From Rhizobium hidalgonense (GTDB lineage: Bacteria; Pseudomonadota; Alphaproteobacteria; Rhizobiales; Rhizobiaceae): a stretch of 36,970 bases of DNA. The position numbers were made by a program, and so were the translations under genes. Location of the stretch: contig NZ_LODW01000071.1 of assembly GCF_002914525.1 (NCBI RefSeq), positions 1 through 36,970 on the forward strand, written 5' to 3'. Shown here one piece after another: positions 1 through 8,505 of the stretch (its first letter is position 1; the number at the start of each line of letters is the position of its first letter). Below the pieces are notes generated by a model. That model did not search any database, was not told the origin of the DNA, and was given only the letters and a program-made list of their open reading frames with translations.

Positions 1-133
1 CAGAGACGCCTTGCGGCAGCAAAATGAAATAATGATCGCACTCGAATAAACTGACTTGGTGAGGGAGGTAGAGAACACGGCGGCTCCACATTTTTCAAAC
101 GGGTAGCCGGTGCAGCCCGGACACGAGAGCTCT

Positions 134-2587
134 TTAGTTCCCCGCAACAAGATCATTGGCCGATCGCAGCACGGTGCCGACGGTGATATCTTCTGCCACG
201 ATCGCCTTCGCCGTCCTCACCGCAAACACATGGCCCTCGCCCGGCAGCAACGTTACCAGCATCGAATCGACCACCGCATCCGGGTCCAGCCGATCCGCCA
301 TCAGGCAGAGATCCTTGAGGAAATTATCCGCGGTCACCCTGACCGCGTAGCCGCCGTCCATCCCGGTAACATCGACTGCCAGCCGCGGCGCTTCCAGGTT
401 GAGGTCGATATCCTCGACGAAATAGTGAAACGCCCGCCGGTCGAGCATCTCGACGACAACGACCTCGTCTTTCGGTAAGCCGGGAATGACGATATCGCTT
501 GGCAGCGGAAACTCCTTCGCTTCAAAACGGTCGCAGAGCAGACGCCAGAATTCGAATTCGGCAAGTACGCTGCCGTCGAGTTTCAATCGCTTGCCGGCAA
601 TCTTTGCCCGCCAGAACAGCGTCCGTTCATTGACGGCGACTGCCGCAAGGCCATCGCCGCGCGGCTGGATCGTTAGGAGGCGCGGGTCATAGGCTGATTT
701 CAGCGCATACCAGAGCGGCTTGCGGCGCCCGGCCGAATCGAGTGCGGCCCAGGAGGTCACCGGCCAGCAGTCGTTGAACTGCCAGACCACGGCGCCCTTG
801 CAGATATCCCGATGTGAGCGCAGGTGCTCGATGGCGAAGCGGATGGCGCGGGCCTGGTTGAGCTGGGTGGCGAAGTGCCAGTCCTCCATCGACTTCGGCT
901 CCGGCAGGTGGCCGATAAGGCCGCGGATCAGCTTGTCATTGCCTTGCGTCGCCTTCTGATGGTGGAAGACGCCGTTTGATTGCGGCGTCAGCGGCTGATC
1001 GTGCACGCTTTCTTCGATCGTCGCCCAATTGGCCGGCGCCTGCCAGCCGAATTCGGAGCAGAAGCGCGGGATATAGTTGCGGTAGACCTCGTAGCCGACA
1101 TCGTTCCAAACGTCCCAGATATGTTTGCAGCCATGCGCATCGGCATTCGGCGCGATCTCCATCGATCCGGAATAGGGACTGCCGGGATAATAGGGCCGGT
1201 CGGGATCGAATTCACAGCAGAGCCTCGGCAGTAGGTCGAGATAGTAGCCGAGCCCCCAGCTTTCGCCCGCCTTGATGATCGGCCGCCAGCCCCATTCGTC
1301 GAAGCCCCAGATATTCTCGTTATTGCCGTTCCAGAGGACCAGCGAAGCATGCGGCATAAGCCGCACGACATTGTCGCGCACCTCAGCCTCGACTTCGCTT
1401 CGAAGCGGTTCCTCCTCCGGATAGGCGGCGCAGGCAAACAGGAAATCCTGCCAGACCAGCATGCCGATGCGGTCGCAGGCCTCGTAGAATTCGTCGGTCT
1501 CGAAGATGCCGCCGCCCCAGACACGCAGCATATGGATATTGGCGCTCTTCGCCTCTTCGATCCGGGCGGCATAGTGCTCGGCCGTCACCCGCGACGGAAA
1601 ACAATCGTCGGGAATCCAGTTGGCGCCGGCGATGAACAGCGGCACGTCGTTGATGACGAAGGTGAAGGCCGAACCGTGCGCATCGGCCGCGGTGTCGAGC
1701 CTGAGCGAACGGAAGCCGAGTTCGCGCTCAAAGCTGTCGAGCTGATCGCCGCTGACCTCGTCGATCAGTTTAAGTATCAGGGGATAGAGCGGCTGCGCCC
1801 CGAGATGATGCGGCCACCAGAGCTGCGGCGAGGGCAGGGTAATCTCCAAGGCGACCATGTCTTCGCCAGGCGCGATCGCTGCAGTCGTGGTCACACCGCC
1901 GATCTCGGCGACCAGCCGGCATGGCCCGGCATCGCCGTGGCGCGCCAGCCTTGCATGCACCTTCACCAGCCCGTCGCCGCCGGCAAGCGTGGCCGACACC
2001 CGTGTCTCGGCAAGCCGCGCCCGGTCCCAACTCTCCAACCTCACTGGCTTCCAGATGCCCGCCGTCACCAGCGTCGGCCCCCAGTCCCAGCCGAAATTGC
2101 AGGCCATCTTGCGCATCAGATTGCCCGGTCCCGGATAATTGTTGGGCCGGTAACCGTACTGTTTCTCCATCTCGGCGCCGTAGGCATAGGCGGAGCGGAA
2201 GGTAACGGAGAGTTCGTTCTCGCCTGTTTTCAGCAGCCCGGACACATCGAAACGGTAGATGCGGTGCATGTTGAAGCTGCGGCCGATCTCTTCGCCATTG
2301 AGAACGATGGTGGCGATCGTATCGAGCCCGTCGAAGACCAGCTCCTGCACCCTGCCATCCTCGCGCGTCGCCTCGAATGTGCAGCGATAGGTCCAGTCGG
2401 TTTTGCCGATCCAGTCATTGGTGATCTCGTTGACGTCGACATAGGGATCGGCAATCAGCCGGTTGGCGAGAAGGTCGAGATTCACGCATCCCGGCACCGT
2501 TGCAGCTATCGCATCGGGTAATCCGGTCCTTCCTGTATCGTTACAGGTCAGCGTCCAGCCGGAATTGAGCTCGGTCTTTTCGATCAT
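134..2587 (-). CDS. Beta-mannosidase, glycoside hydrolase family 2
   Basis: An 817-residue GH2 enzyme, expected to release mannose from the non-reducing end of beta-mannosides. The N-terminal sugar-binding-like domain (about 10-190) carries the beta-mannosidase-type stretch GNLMRKMACNFGWDWGP near 155-171. The TIM barrel follows from about 315. The acid/base is probably E424 in WNGNNEN and the nucleophile E512 in RFCSEFGW. There is no signal peptide, so it should be cytoplasmic and act on imported oligosaccharides. The ATG at 2587 has AGGA upstream and lies 9 bp after the stop of the glyoxalase-like gene, so the two are probably co-transcribed. Beta-mannosidase fits better than beta-galactosidase because of the length and the NFGWDWGP motif; the true substrate cannot be read from sequence. 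Confidence 0.9.
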   Translation of the reverse strand: MIEKTELNSGWTLTCNDTGRTGLPDAIAATVPGCVNLDLLANRLIADPYVDVNEITNDWIGKTDWTYRCTFEATREDGRVQELVFDGLDTIATIVLNGEEIGRSFNMHRIYRFDVSGLLKTGENELSVTFRSAYAYGAEMEKQYGYRPNNYPGPGNLMRKMACNFGWDWGPTLVTAGIWKPVRLESWDRARLAETRVSATLAGGDGLVKVHARLARHGDAGPCRLVAEIGGVTTTAAIAPGEDMVALEITLPSPQLWWPHHLGAQPLYPLILKLIDEVSGDQLDSFERELGFRSLRLDTAADAHGSAFTFVINDVPLFIAGANWIPDDCFPSRVTAEHYAARIEEAKSANIHMLRVWGGGIFETDEFYEACDRIGMLVWQDFLFACAAYPEEEPLRSEVEAEVRDNVVRLMPHASLVLWNGNNENIWGFDEWGWRPIIKAGESWGLGYYLDLLPRLCCEFDPDRPYYPGSPYSGSMEIAPNADAHGCKHIWDVWNDVGYEVYRNYIPRFCSEFGWQAPANWATIEESVHDQPLTPQSNGVFHHQKATQGNDKLIRGLIGHLPEPKSMEDWHFATQLNQARAIRFAIEHLRSHRDICKGAVVWQFNDCWPVTSWAALDSAGRRKPLWYALKSAYDPRLLTIQPRGDGLAAVAVNERTLFWRAKIAGKRLKLDGSVLAEFEFWRLLCDRFEAKEFPLPSDIVIPGLPKDEVVVVEMLDRRAFHYFVEDIDLNLEAPRLAVDVTGMDGGYAVRVTADNFLKDLCLMADRLDPDAVVDSMLVTLLPGEGHVFAVRTAKAIVAEDITVGTVLRSANDLVAGN

Positions 2588-2596
2588 CGGATATTC

Positions 2597-2992
2597 CTAG
2601 AGAAACCGGCCGTGGCGCTGCAGCACTTCGATCTTGTAGCCGTCTGGGTCGCTGACGAAGAAGAACAGGCCGAAGAGCTTGCCGTCGCGGTTGAGCTCCA
2701 CCAGTTCGCCGGGTTTGAACCCGAGTTTCGCCAGCCGCGCGCGCTCGACCGCGACTTCCTCGACCGAGACGGCGAGATGGCCATAGGCATTGCCGAGATC
2801 GTATGGCTCAGTCCGGCCCTTGTTGACCGTCAGCTCCAGCTCGAAGCCGGTCTCGGCGTTGCTCAGATAGATCAGCGTGAAAGTGTCGAAATCGACGCGG
2901 TCGGCAACCGAGAGGCCGAAGGCCTTGCTGTAGAATTCGACCGAGCGCGCCTCGTCGAGAATGCGGATCATGGAGTGGATCATCTTCGCCAA
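2597..2992 (-). CDS. Glyoxalase I-like VOC family protein (lactoylglutathione lyase family)
   Basis: A 131-residue protein with the two beta-alpha-beta-beta-beta modules of the vicinal oxygen chelate fold. It resembles GloA in YDLGNAYGHLAVSVEE (64-79) and DPDGYKIEV. Likely metal ligands are H6, E53, H72 and E122, the pattern of glyoxalase I, which converts the hemithioacetal of methylglyoxal and glutathione to S-lactoylglutathione. The start at 2992 is TTG with a GGGAGG sequence 5 nt upstream; ATG at 2983 is the alternative and removes three residues. It lies 47 bp after the osmoprotectant permease gene and 9 bp before the beta-mannosidase gene. Another VOC function is possible. Confidence 0.85.
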   Translation of the reverse strand: MAKMIHSMIRILDEARSVEFYSKAFGLSVADRVDFDTFTLIYLSNAETGFELELTVNKGRTEPYDLGNAYGHLAVSVEEVAVERARLAKLGFKPGELVELNRDGKLFGLFFFVSDPDGYKIEVLQRHGRFL

Positions 2993-3039
2993 GGCGGCCT
3001 CCCGTTGAATCGATCGCTGCAGCCTTGGTAGCGGTCCTC

Positions 3040-3789
3040 TTACGCCGGGCGCAAGCCGATTCTTCGGGTAATCGCGCCTTCGACGAGGCCCATGGCGTCA
3101 TAGATCAGCACTGCCATCAGCCCGACGATCAGCCCGCCCTGCAGGATGAAGGCGGTATTGTCGGAGATCAGCCCGGCGATGATCACTTCGCCGAGCCCCT
3201 TGGCCGCAACTGTCGAGCCGATCGTCGCCGTGCCGATATTGATCACGGTCGCGACCTTCAGCCCTTCGAGGATCAGCGGCAGGGCGAGCGGCAGCTCGAC
3301 GCGGAAGAGCCGCTGCGTGCCGTTCATGCCCATGCCGTCGGCGGCATCGAGCACCTGCGGCGACACCTGCTTCAGCCCGGCGACGGTGTTTTCGAAGATC
3401 GGCAGCAGGCCGTAGAGGAAGAGCGCAATCAGCGTCGGCATGGCGCCGAAGCCGGTGGCAGGCACCGCGAGCGCCAGCACCGCGACCGGCGGAAAGGTCT
3501 GGCCGGCATTGGCGATGGCCCGTGACAGCGGCAGAAAGTCGGCGCCGCTTTGCCGTGTCACGAAGATGCCGCCGGCAACGGCGAGCACGGCGCTGCAAAC
3601 GATCGATCCGACCACCAGCTGCAGATGGCCGGCGGCCAGCGAGGCAAGGCTGTTCTGGGTATAGACGGCGGGCGCATTGTTGTTGGTCAGCGGCGTAAAC
3701 AAGAAGGAAAGCCATTCGGTCCGGAACAGCAGGATCAACAGCAGGGCGAGTGCGGCCAGCCGGAAGAGATTGGCGACGACGAGCTTCAT
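3040..3789 (-). CDS. yehW: Osmoprotectant ABC transporter permease (YehW-like)
   Basis: A 249-residue inner-membrane permease of the binding-protein-dependent transport family. It has about five or six hydrophobic helices and the cytoplasmic loop that docks on the ATPase (around DAADGMGMNGTQRLFRVELPLALP). It belongs to the OpuC/Yeh type importers for glycine betaine and similar solutes. Its ATG shares ATGA with the stop of the ATPase gene (3786-3789), so translation is probably coupled. The order binding protein, permease, ATPase, permease matches the Escherichia coli osmF-yehYXW set. Substrate is inferred from family and neighbours. Confidence 0.88.
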   Translation of the reverse strand: MKLVVANLFRLAALALLLILLFRTEWLSFLFTPLTNNNAPAVYTQNSLASLAAGHLQLVVGSIVCSAVLAVAGGIFVTRQSGADFLPLSRAIANAGQTFPPVAVLALAVPATGFGAMPTLIALFLYGLLPIFENTVAGLKQVSPQVLDAADGMGMNGTQRLFRVELPLALPLILEGLKVATVINIGTATIGSTVAAKGLGEVIIAGLISDNTAFILQGGLIVGLMAVLIYDAMGLVEGAITRRIGLRPA

Positions 3790-4730
3790 GCCTTGCGGCC
3801 CAGTTCGAGCAACCGCGTCATCGAGATCGATCCCACCGGCGCCCTTTCACCATCCTGCACCGCCGCCTCGTCGACCCCTTGCCAGATCATTTCGGCCAGC
3901 GCATCGCGCAGGCTGAGCGACTGCGGCAAGGAGTAGGAAAGACCGCTCTTGGCCGGCGCCATGCTCTCCTTCAGCGGCAGCAGCGACATCAGCTTCAGCG
4001 CCCGGTCGGAGGTGCCTGTGAGTTGCTGCACGAAGGGATCGGCGGGTTCGGTCAGGATTTTTTCCGGCGTCGAGCATTGCAGCAATCGGCCCTCGCTCAT
4101 CACGGCGATCTGGTTGCCGAGATGGAAGGCCTCGTCCATATCGTGGGTGACGAGGATGATAGTGGTGCCGAACTGCTTCTGGATCGCCAGGAGGTCGTCC
4201 TGCGCCTTGCCGCGGATGACGGGATCGAGTGCGCCGAAGGGTTCGTCCATCAATAGCAGCTCGGGTTCGGCCGCCAGCGCCCGGGCGACGCCGACGCGCT
4301 GCTGCTGGCCGCCGGAAAGCTGATGCGGATATTTCTCGGCAAATGTCGCCGGATCGAGGTTGAACAGCCCGAGCAGTTCCTCGACCCGGCTGGAAATGCG
4401 CGTGGCATCCCAATCGAGAAGCTGCGGGACGGTGGCGATATTCTGCGCCACGGTCCGGTGCGGGAAGAGGCCGTGCCCTTGGATGGCATAGCCGATCTTG
4501 CGGCGAAGCTCGGTTACCTCGACGTCGGCGACATTCTGACCGTTGACGAAGATCTGACCTTCGGTGATCGGTACCAGCCGGTTGATCATCCGCATCAGCG
4601 TCGATTTGCCGGAGCCCGAGGTGCCGACGATGACGGTGATCTCGCCCTTCTCGACGTTCATCGAGACGTGGTCGACGACGGTGGCCGCGCCATAGCGCTT
4701 GGTGACGTTGCTGATCTCGATCATGCTCAT
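3786..4730 (-). CDS. yehX: Osmoprotectant ABC transporter ATP-binding protein (YehX-like)
   Basis: A 314-residue ABC ATPase. Walker A is GTSGSGKST (about 36-44), the signature is LSGGQQQRVGVARAL, and Walker B with D-loop is LLLMDEPFGALDP, followed by a switch histidine in LVTHDMDEA. The reading frame stays open far upstream, but the start is placed at ATG 4730 (MSMIEISNVTKRYG) because the ABC domain begins there and the ATG overlaps the upstream permease stop as ATGA. A C-terminal tail of about 70 residues follows the ABC domain where OpuA/ProV-type ATPases carry CBS domains; I cannot recognise a full CBS pair. It energises the YehY/YehW membrane pair. Confidence 0.9.
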   Translation of the reverse strand: MSMIEISNVTKRYGAATVVDHVSMNVEKGEITVIVGTSGSGKSTLMRMINRLVPITEGQIFVNGQNVADVEVTELRRKIGYAIQGHGLFPHRTVAQNIATVPQLLDWDATRISSRVEELLGLFNLDPATFAEKYPHQLSGGQQQRVGVARALAAEPELLLMDEPFGALDPVIRGKAQDDLLAIQKQFGTTIILVTHDMDEAFHLGNQIAVMSEGRLLQCSTPEKILTEPADPFVQQLTGTSDRALKLMSLLPLKESMAPAKSGLSYSLPQSLSLRDALAEMIWQGVDEAAVQDGERAPVGSISMTRLLELGRKA

Positions 4731-5893
4731 GCGGCGGATCCCCGGATGCTGTCGATGACCGCATCGAGGATGACGGCCGATGAGAAGGCGAAGAAGACGG
4801 TCGGCACGGCGCCGAGCAGGACGAGGTCCATCGCCGTCTGGCCGAGTCCCTGGAAGATGAAGATGCCGAAGCCGCCGCCGCCGATCAGCGCGGCAATCGT
4901 CACCATGCCGATTGCCTGCACCAGCACGATGCGGATGCCGGTGAGGATGACCGGAAAGGCAAGCGGCATGTCGATACCGGTGAGGATCTGCCGGCGTGTC
5001 AGCCCCATGCCGGCGGCGGCATCCCGCACCGAAGGGTCGACGCCCTGCAGGCCGACGACAGTGTTGGCGACGATCGGCAGCAGCGAATAGAGCACGAGTG
5101 CAATCAAGGCCGGCGCCGTGCCGATGCCGCGAATGCCGATGGCAGCCGCTAGCGCCACATGGGTGGCGAGATAACCGAGCGGCAGCATCAAGAGGCCGAA
5201 GAGCGCCAGGCTGGGGATCGTCTGGATCAGGCTGAGCCCCTGCAGCACGATGGCCCGCAGCCTCGGCACCCAGAAGCAGAGAATGCCGAGCGGCAGGCCG
5301 AGGACAACGGCGATGGCAAGCGAGCCGAAGGCCAGCAGCAGATGTGAAATTGCTTCCGTCTCGAACTGCGGCGCCCGCGTCGAAAATTCCTTCATGATCG
5401 ACAGGCTGTCGAGCAGGCCGGACGAGAGGAAGGCGAAGAGCAGCGCCGCATAGGCGACAAGCGCTGCGACCCGCATCCACGGCGCCAGCCGGATTTTAAC
5501 CAGTGCATCCGAGATGATCAGCCCGATCACTGCAAACAGCACCCAGAAACCGCCGCCGGGCGTCATGCGCGCCACGGTGCTGCCCGGCGGTGTGGCCGCG
5601 GCCGAAACGAGGCCGATCGCAATGATCAGCGCCGCAAGGCAGAGGGTGGCGATGACAAGCCGTGCAAGGGCATGGCGCAGGAACAGCGTCGCAAAGGCAG
5701 TCAGAACGAGAAGGATGGTAAGGATGATGACAGAGGGCTGGGGAAGAAGCTGCGTCAGCAGCATCGGCTTGCCGGCGGCGATGCGGTTCGCCTTGACATA
5801 GATGAAGGGCATCAGCGCCGTCGCCGCAATGCCGCCGGCCACCAGAACCACGCCGAGCCGGTCCAGCCTGCGGACCGCTGAGGTTTCTTCCAT
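4727..5893 (-). CDS. yehY: Osmoprotectant ABC transporter permease with extended N terminus (YehY-like)
   Basis: A 388-residue permease. The C-terminal half, from about 185, is the binding-protein-dependent permease domain with the coupling loop near DAAAGMGLTRRQILTGIDMPLAFP. The N-terminal half adds about five hydrophobic segments, as in YehY, which is longer than YehW. It starts at ATG 5893 with AAGG about 8 nt upstream, 55 bp after osmF and behind a GC-rich hairpin. Its stop overlaps the ATPase start. Together with YehW it should form the inner-membrane channel for glycine betaine-like osmolytes. Confidence 0.88.
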   Translation of the reverse strand: MEETSAVRRLDRLGVVLVAGGIAATALMPFIYVKANRIAAGKPMLLTQLLPQPSVIILTILLVLTAFATLFLRHALARLVIATLCLAALIIAIGLVSAAATPPGSTVARMTPGGGFWVLFAVIGLIISDALVKIRLAPWMRVAALVAYAALLFAFLSSGLLDSLSIMKEFSTRAPQFETEAISHLLLAFGSLAIAVVLGLPLGILCFWVPRLRAIVLQGLSLIQTIPSLALFGLLMLPLGYLATHVALAAAIGIRGIGTAPALIALVLYSLLPIVANTVVGLQGVDPSVRDAAAGMGLTRRQILTGIDMPLAFPVILTGIRIVLVQAIGMVTIAALIGGGGFGIFIFQGLGQTAMDLVLLGAVPTVFFAFSSAVILDAVIDSIRGSAA

Positions 5894-5916
5894 CGATCCA
5901 ACCTTATGGGAAAGAC

Positions 5917-5940
5917 GCTCCGCCCGCGACCGGGCGGAGC
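5917..5940 (-). terminator. Hairpin between osmF and yehY
   Basis: A perfect 9-bp inverted repeat, GCTCCGCCC / GGGCGGAGC, with a 6-nt loop lies in the 55-bp gap after the binding-protein gene. No T-run follows on the minus strand, so it is more likely an mRNA-stabilising or attenuating hairpin than a full terminator. It would favour binding protein over membrane components. Confidence 0.6.
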
Positions 5941-5948
5941 AAGGGCTG

Positions 5949-6857
5949 CTACTTCAGGAAGCCTTTTTCCTTGAGATAGGCTTCGGCGACGGATTTTGCC
6001 GGCTCGCCATCCACCTGGATCTTGGCGTTGAGTTTGCGCAACTCGTCGGCGCTCAGGCTCTTGAAGATCGGTGTGAGCACTTCCTCGATCTTCGGGTTGG
6101 CCTTCAGCACTTCTTCGCGGATGATCGGCGTCGGCGCATAGACCTGCTGCACGTTCTTGTCGTCTTCGAGAACGGTGAGTTCGGCCGCTTGGATCGCGCC
6201 GTCGGTGCCGTAGACCATGGCGGTGTTGACGCCGTTGGTCTGGTCGGCAGCCGCCTTGATCGTCGCCGCCGTGTCGCCGCCGGACAGCACGACCATCTGG
6301 TCCGGCTTCAGCTGGAAGCCGTAGGTCGTCTGGAAGGCGGGAAGCGCGCCGGCCGAATTGACGAATTCGGCCGATGCCGCAAGCTTGGCTTCACCGCCGC
6401 CGGCCACCCATTTGCCGAAATCCGTCAGGCTCTTCAGCTTGTTCGGCTCGGCGACGTCGTTGCGCACGGCGAGCGCCCAGGTGTTATTCGCAGGCGACGG
6501 CGTCAGCCAGACGATCTTGTTGGCGTCGTAATCGAGCTTCTTTGCCAGCTCGTAACCCTGGTCGATGTTCTTCCAGGCCGCGTCATCGGCCTTGTTGAAG
6601 AAGAAGCCGGCATTGCCGGTATATTCCGGATAGATGTCGATTTCGCCTGCGGTGATCGCTTTGCGCACGACCGGTGTGGCGCCGAGCGCGATGCGGTCCT
6701 GCGTCTTGATGCCGTTGGCTTCGAGCGCGAGCGCAATGACATTGCCGAGCAGCGTGCCTTCCGTGTCGATCTTCGACGAGACCACCACATCCGCGGCATG
6801 GGCCGCCCCCGCCGCGAAGGCGGTGAGCGAGACGGCAAGTGCGAGTTTCTTCAGCAT
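5949..6857 (-). CDS. osmF: Osmoprotectant-binding periplasmic protein (OsmF/YehZ-like)
   Basis: A 302-residue periplasmic binding protein of the OpuAC/QAT type. A signal peptide is clear: basic start MLKK, hydrophobic core, cleavage near AAHAAD (about 22). The mature part closely follows E. coli OsmF, with SKIDTEGTLLGN, AITAGEIDIYPEYTGN, SPANNTWALAVR, AASAEF and NTAMVYGTDG; aromatic and acidic residues in IYPEYTGN suit a quaternary-ammonium ligand. First gene of the importer operon. It is divergent from the LysR gene at 7279, leaving about 420 bp for regulation. Ligand (glycine betaine or a related compound) is inferred from the family; E. coli OsmF homologues can have low affinity. Confidence 0.92.
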   Translation of the reverse strand: MLKKLALAVSLTAFAAGAAHAADVVVSSKIDTEGTLLGNVIALALEANGIKTQDRIALGATPVVRKAITAGEIDIYPEYTGNAGFFFNKADDAAWKNIDQGYELAKKLDYDANKIVWLTPSPANNTWALAVRNDVAEPNKLKSLTDFGKWVAGGGEAKLAASAEFVNSAGALPAFQTTYGFQLKPDQMVVLSGGDTAATIKAAADQTNGVNTAMVYGTDGAIQAAELTVLEDDKNVQQVYAPTPIIREEVLKANPKIEEVLTPIFKSLSADELRKLNAKIQVDGEPAKSVAEAYLKEKGFLK

Positions 6858-7278
6858 GGAAAGTCCCCTTGGTTGACATCGTTGAACGTGGCGAAGGCTT
6901 CGCGCGGGAGCCTTGCGGGCAGGAAGTCCGCCGGCAGTGGAGGCGAGGCCGCCATCATGCCGGAATTGCGTGCGTCATGGAAATAGCGTGCACGTTCGAA
7001 AAATCGATGCAAGCCCCCTCCAGTTTTTGCGGCCGCACCACGATTATGGCGGCGAACACATCTCCGTGCGCGGAAACGCATTCCCTTTTCCGCGGCCGGC
7101 GCGATTTGTTTTTGTCCCCTTGCGTGTTTCCACGGCGTTCCGGTGCTGGTCGGTGGTTTTCCGCCGCCCGGATCTTTTTATTCGGGAAACGATAGCCCGC
7201 CTCTTTCGAGGCAGGGATATCTTTTTTCGTGAACACATCATATCGTCCGGTTTTTCCAGCGCTTTCCGGAGCCGCCAT
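6858..7278. promoter_or_regulatory. Divergent intergenic region between osmF and the LysR gene
   Basis: About 420 bp without a supportable gene. The plus-strand LysR frame happens to stay open back to 6913, but that translation is low-complexity, rich in Arg/Phe/Ser and unlike a protein domain. The region must hold both divergent promoters. I see no convincing -35/-10 pair or operator that I would place with coordinates. Confidence 0.5.
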
Positions 7279-8505
7279 TTGCATCTCGGTGCCCTGTTCA
7301 TCGCCCACCAAGTCCTCGCTTCCGGTTCGGTGCGCCAGACCGCGCGGCGTTTCCAGCTATCGCCGTCGACTGTCTCGACGGCCATCCACCATATCGAGAC
7401 CGAACTGGCGATGAAGCTGATTGAGCGCACCTCCGGCGAGTTGGTGACGCTGATTGCAAGCGGCAGGGTGCTGGAAGGCCTGGCGCCGCTCACCGCGGCG
7501 ATCGGCGAACTCGGCCAGCTGGCCGGTCACGACGGCGCCGACACAGACGAGGCCTGGGTTTCTCGCATTCCCATCAAGATCGTCACGATCGAGCGGTTTC
7601 TCGAAGTGGCCGATCAAGGCAGCATCAACCGTGCTGCCCGCCGCCTTCGCCTGGGTCAGCCGCAGCTTTCGCTTCAGCTTGCCAATCTTGAGAAATTCCT
7701 GGGTGCTCGCCTCTTCGAGCGGCAGGCGCAGGGCTCGGTGCTGACGGAGGAGGGCAGGCGCGCCTACCAGATTTTCACGACGGTCAGCCAGGCCTGGAAC
7801 GATCTGAAATCGCAGGCCGACGAGCGTTATCAGCGCACCGCCCGGTCGCTGCGCATTGGCTCGATCATCCCGACCGGCTCGGAAAGCTGGGTGGCGCGCT
7901 GTCTCGCCGCGCTGGTCTCCGAATGGAATCTGGACCGCAACAACAATGCGATCTCGCTGGTCTCGATGACCGCCGACGATCTGCGCGAGGCGCTGAAGAG
8001 TGGCCGCATCGATGTCGCGATCCTGGATTCGGTCTTCGGGCTGGAAAGCTTCCGCCATCGCAAGCTGCTGCAGACCGAGATGGTGGTGATCGCCCCGCCC
8101 GACAGCACCGGCACCGGCGTCGCCGATCTCGTCGCCGCTCACCCGATCTGCATGCCGAGCCCGCGCACCGGCCTCGGCCATGCGGCCATGGCCTTTAGCG
8201 ACGAGCGCGCCCCAAACCGCCGCCTGCGCAGCCGGGATATCACCGCGGCGGATTCGTTGCCCGTGATCGTCGACCTCGTCGCCCATCACGGCTACGTCTC
8301 CTTCCTCGGCCGGGTCAGCGCCATGCCGATCGCGGATAAGGTGCGCATCGTCGATCTCGACGAACATCTGCCGATGTCCTATCACGTCGCCTTCAACCAC
8401 CGCAAAGCCGCCGCCGATGCCTGCGCCGTCATCATCGAGGCGGCGGCGCGCATTACGTCGGAACCTGTCGCACAGACCGACAGCGCCAGGGAGAGCGCAG
8501 CATGA
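7279..8505 (+). CDS. LysR-family transcriptional regulator with two tandem N-terminal HTH units
   Basis: About 408 residues from the proposed TTG start at 7279, which has GGAG 7 nt upstream; no ATG fits before the first domain. Residues about 4-63 form one LysR-like winged HTH (GSVRQTARRFQLSPSTVSTAIHHIE...LIER). A second, clearer one lies at about 101-165 (FLEVADQGSINRAARRLRLGQPQLSLQLANLEKFLGARLFER). The effector-binding domain follows from about 185 (LRIGSIIPTG...). Typical LysR proteins have about 300 residues and one HTH, so the extra 100 residues look like a duplication. The stop overlaps the cutC-like start as ATGA, so they share a transcript. Target and effector are unknown; the divergent osmF operon is one candidate. 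The start is uncertain; an ATG at 7411 would cut the first HTH. Confidence 0.8.
   Translation: MHLGALFIAHQVLASGSVRQTARRFQLSPSTVSTAIHHIETELAMKLIERTSGELVTLIASGRVLEGLAPLTAAIGELGQLAGHDGADTDEAWVSRIPIKIVTIERFLEVADQGSINRAARRLRLGQPQLSLQLANLEKFLGARLFERQAQGSVLTEEGRRAYQIFTTVSQAWNDLKSQADERYQRTARSLRIGSIIPTGSESWVARCLAALVSEWNLDRNNNAISLVSMTADDLREALKSGRIDVAILDSVFGLESFRHRKLLQTEMVVIAPPDSTGTGVADLVAAHPICMPSPRTGLGHAAMAFSDERAPNRRLRSRDITAADSLPVIVDLVAHHGYVSFLGRVSAMPIADKVRIVDLDEHLPMSYHVAFNHRKAAADACAVIIEAAARITSEPVAQTDSARESAA

Noticed and set aside
1..133. Possible gene end at the left edge
   Set aside because: No frame with coding character enters from the edge; the stretch is AT-richer and appears to be the gap after the beta-mannosidase.
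1349..2521. Long open frames antisense to the beta-mannosidase and to other genes
   Set aside because: They are mirror frames of GC-rich genes with the expected codon-position bias, without domains or ribosome sites.
4731..5480. 250-residue N-terminal extension of the YehX frame
   Set aside because: It lies antiphase inside the yehY gene; the ABC domain begins exactly at ATG 4730, which overlaps the yehY stop.
6913..7278. Upstream extension of the LysR frame, adding 122 residues
   Set aside because: The translation is low-complexity and rich in Arg, Phe and Ser, and it covers the divergent promoter region. A TTG at 7279 with a good ribosome site fits the first domain better.
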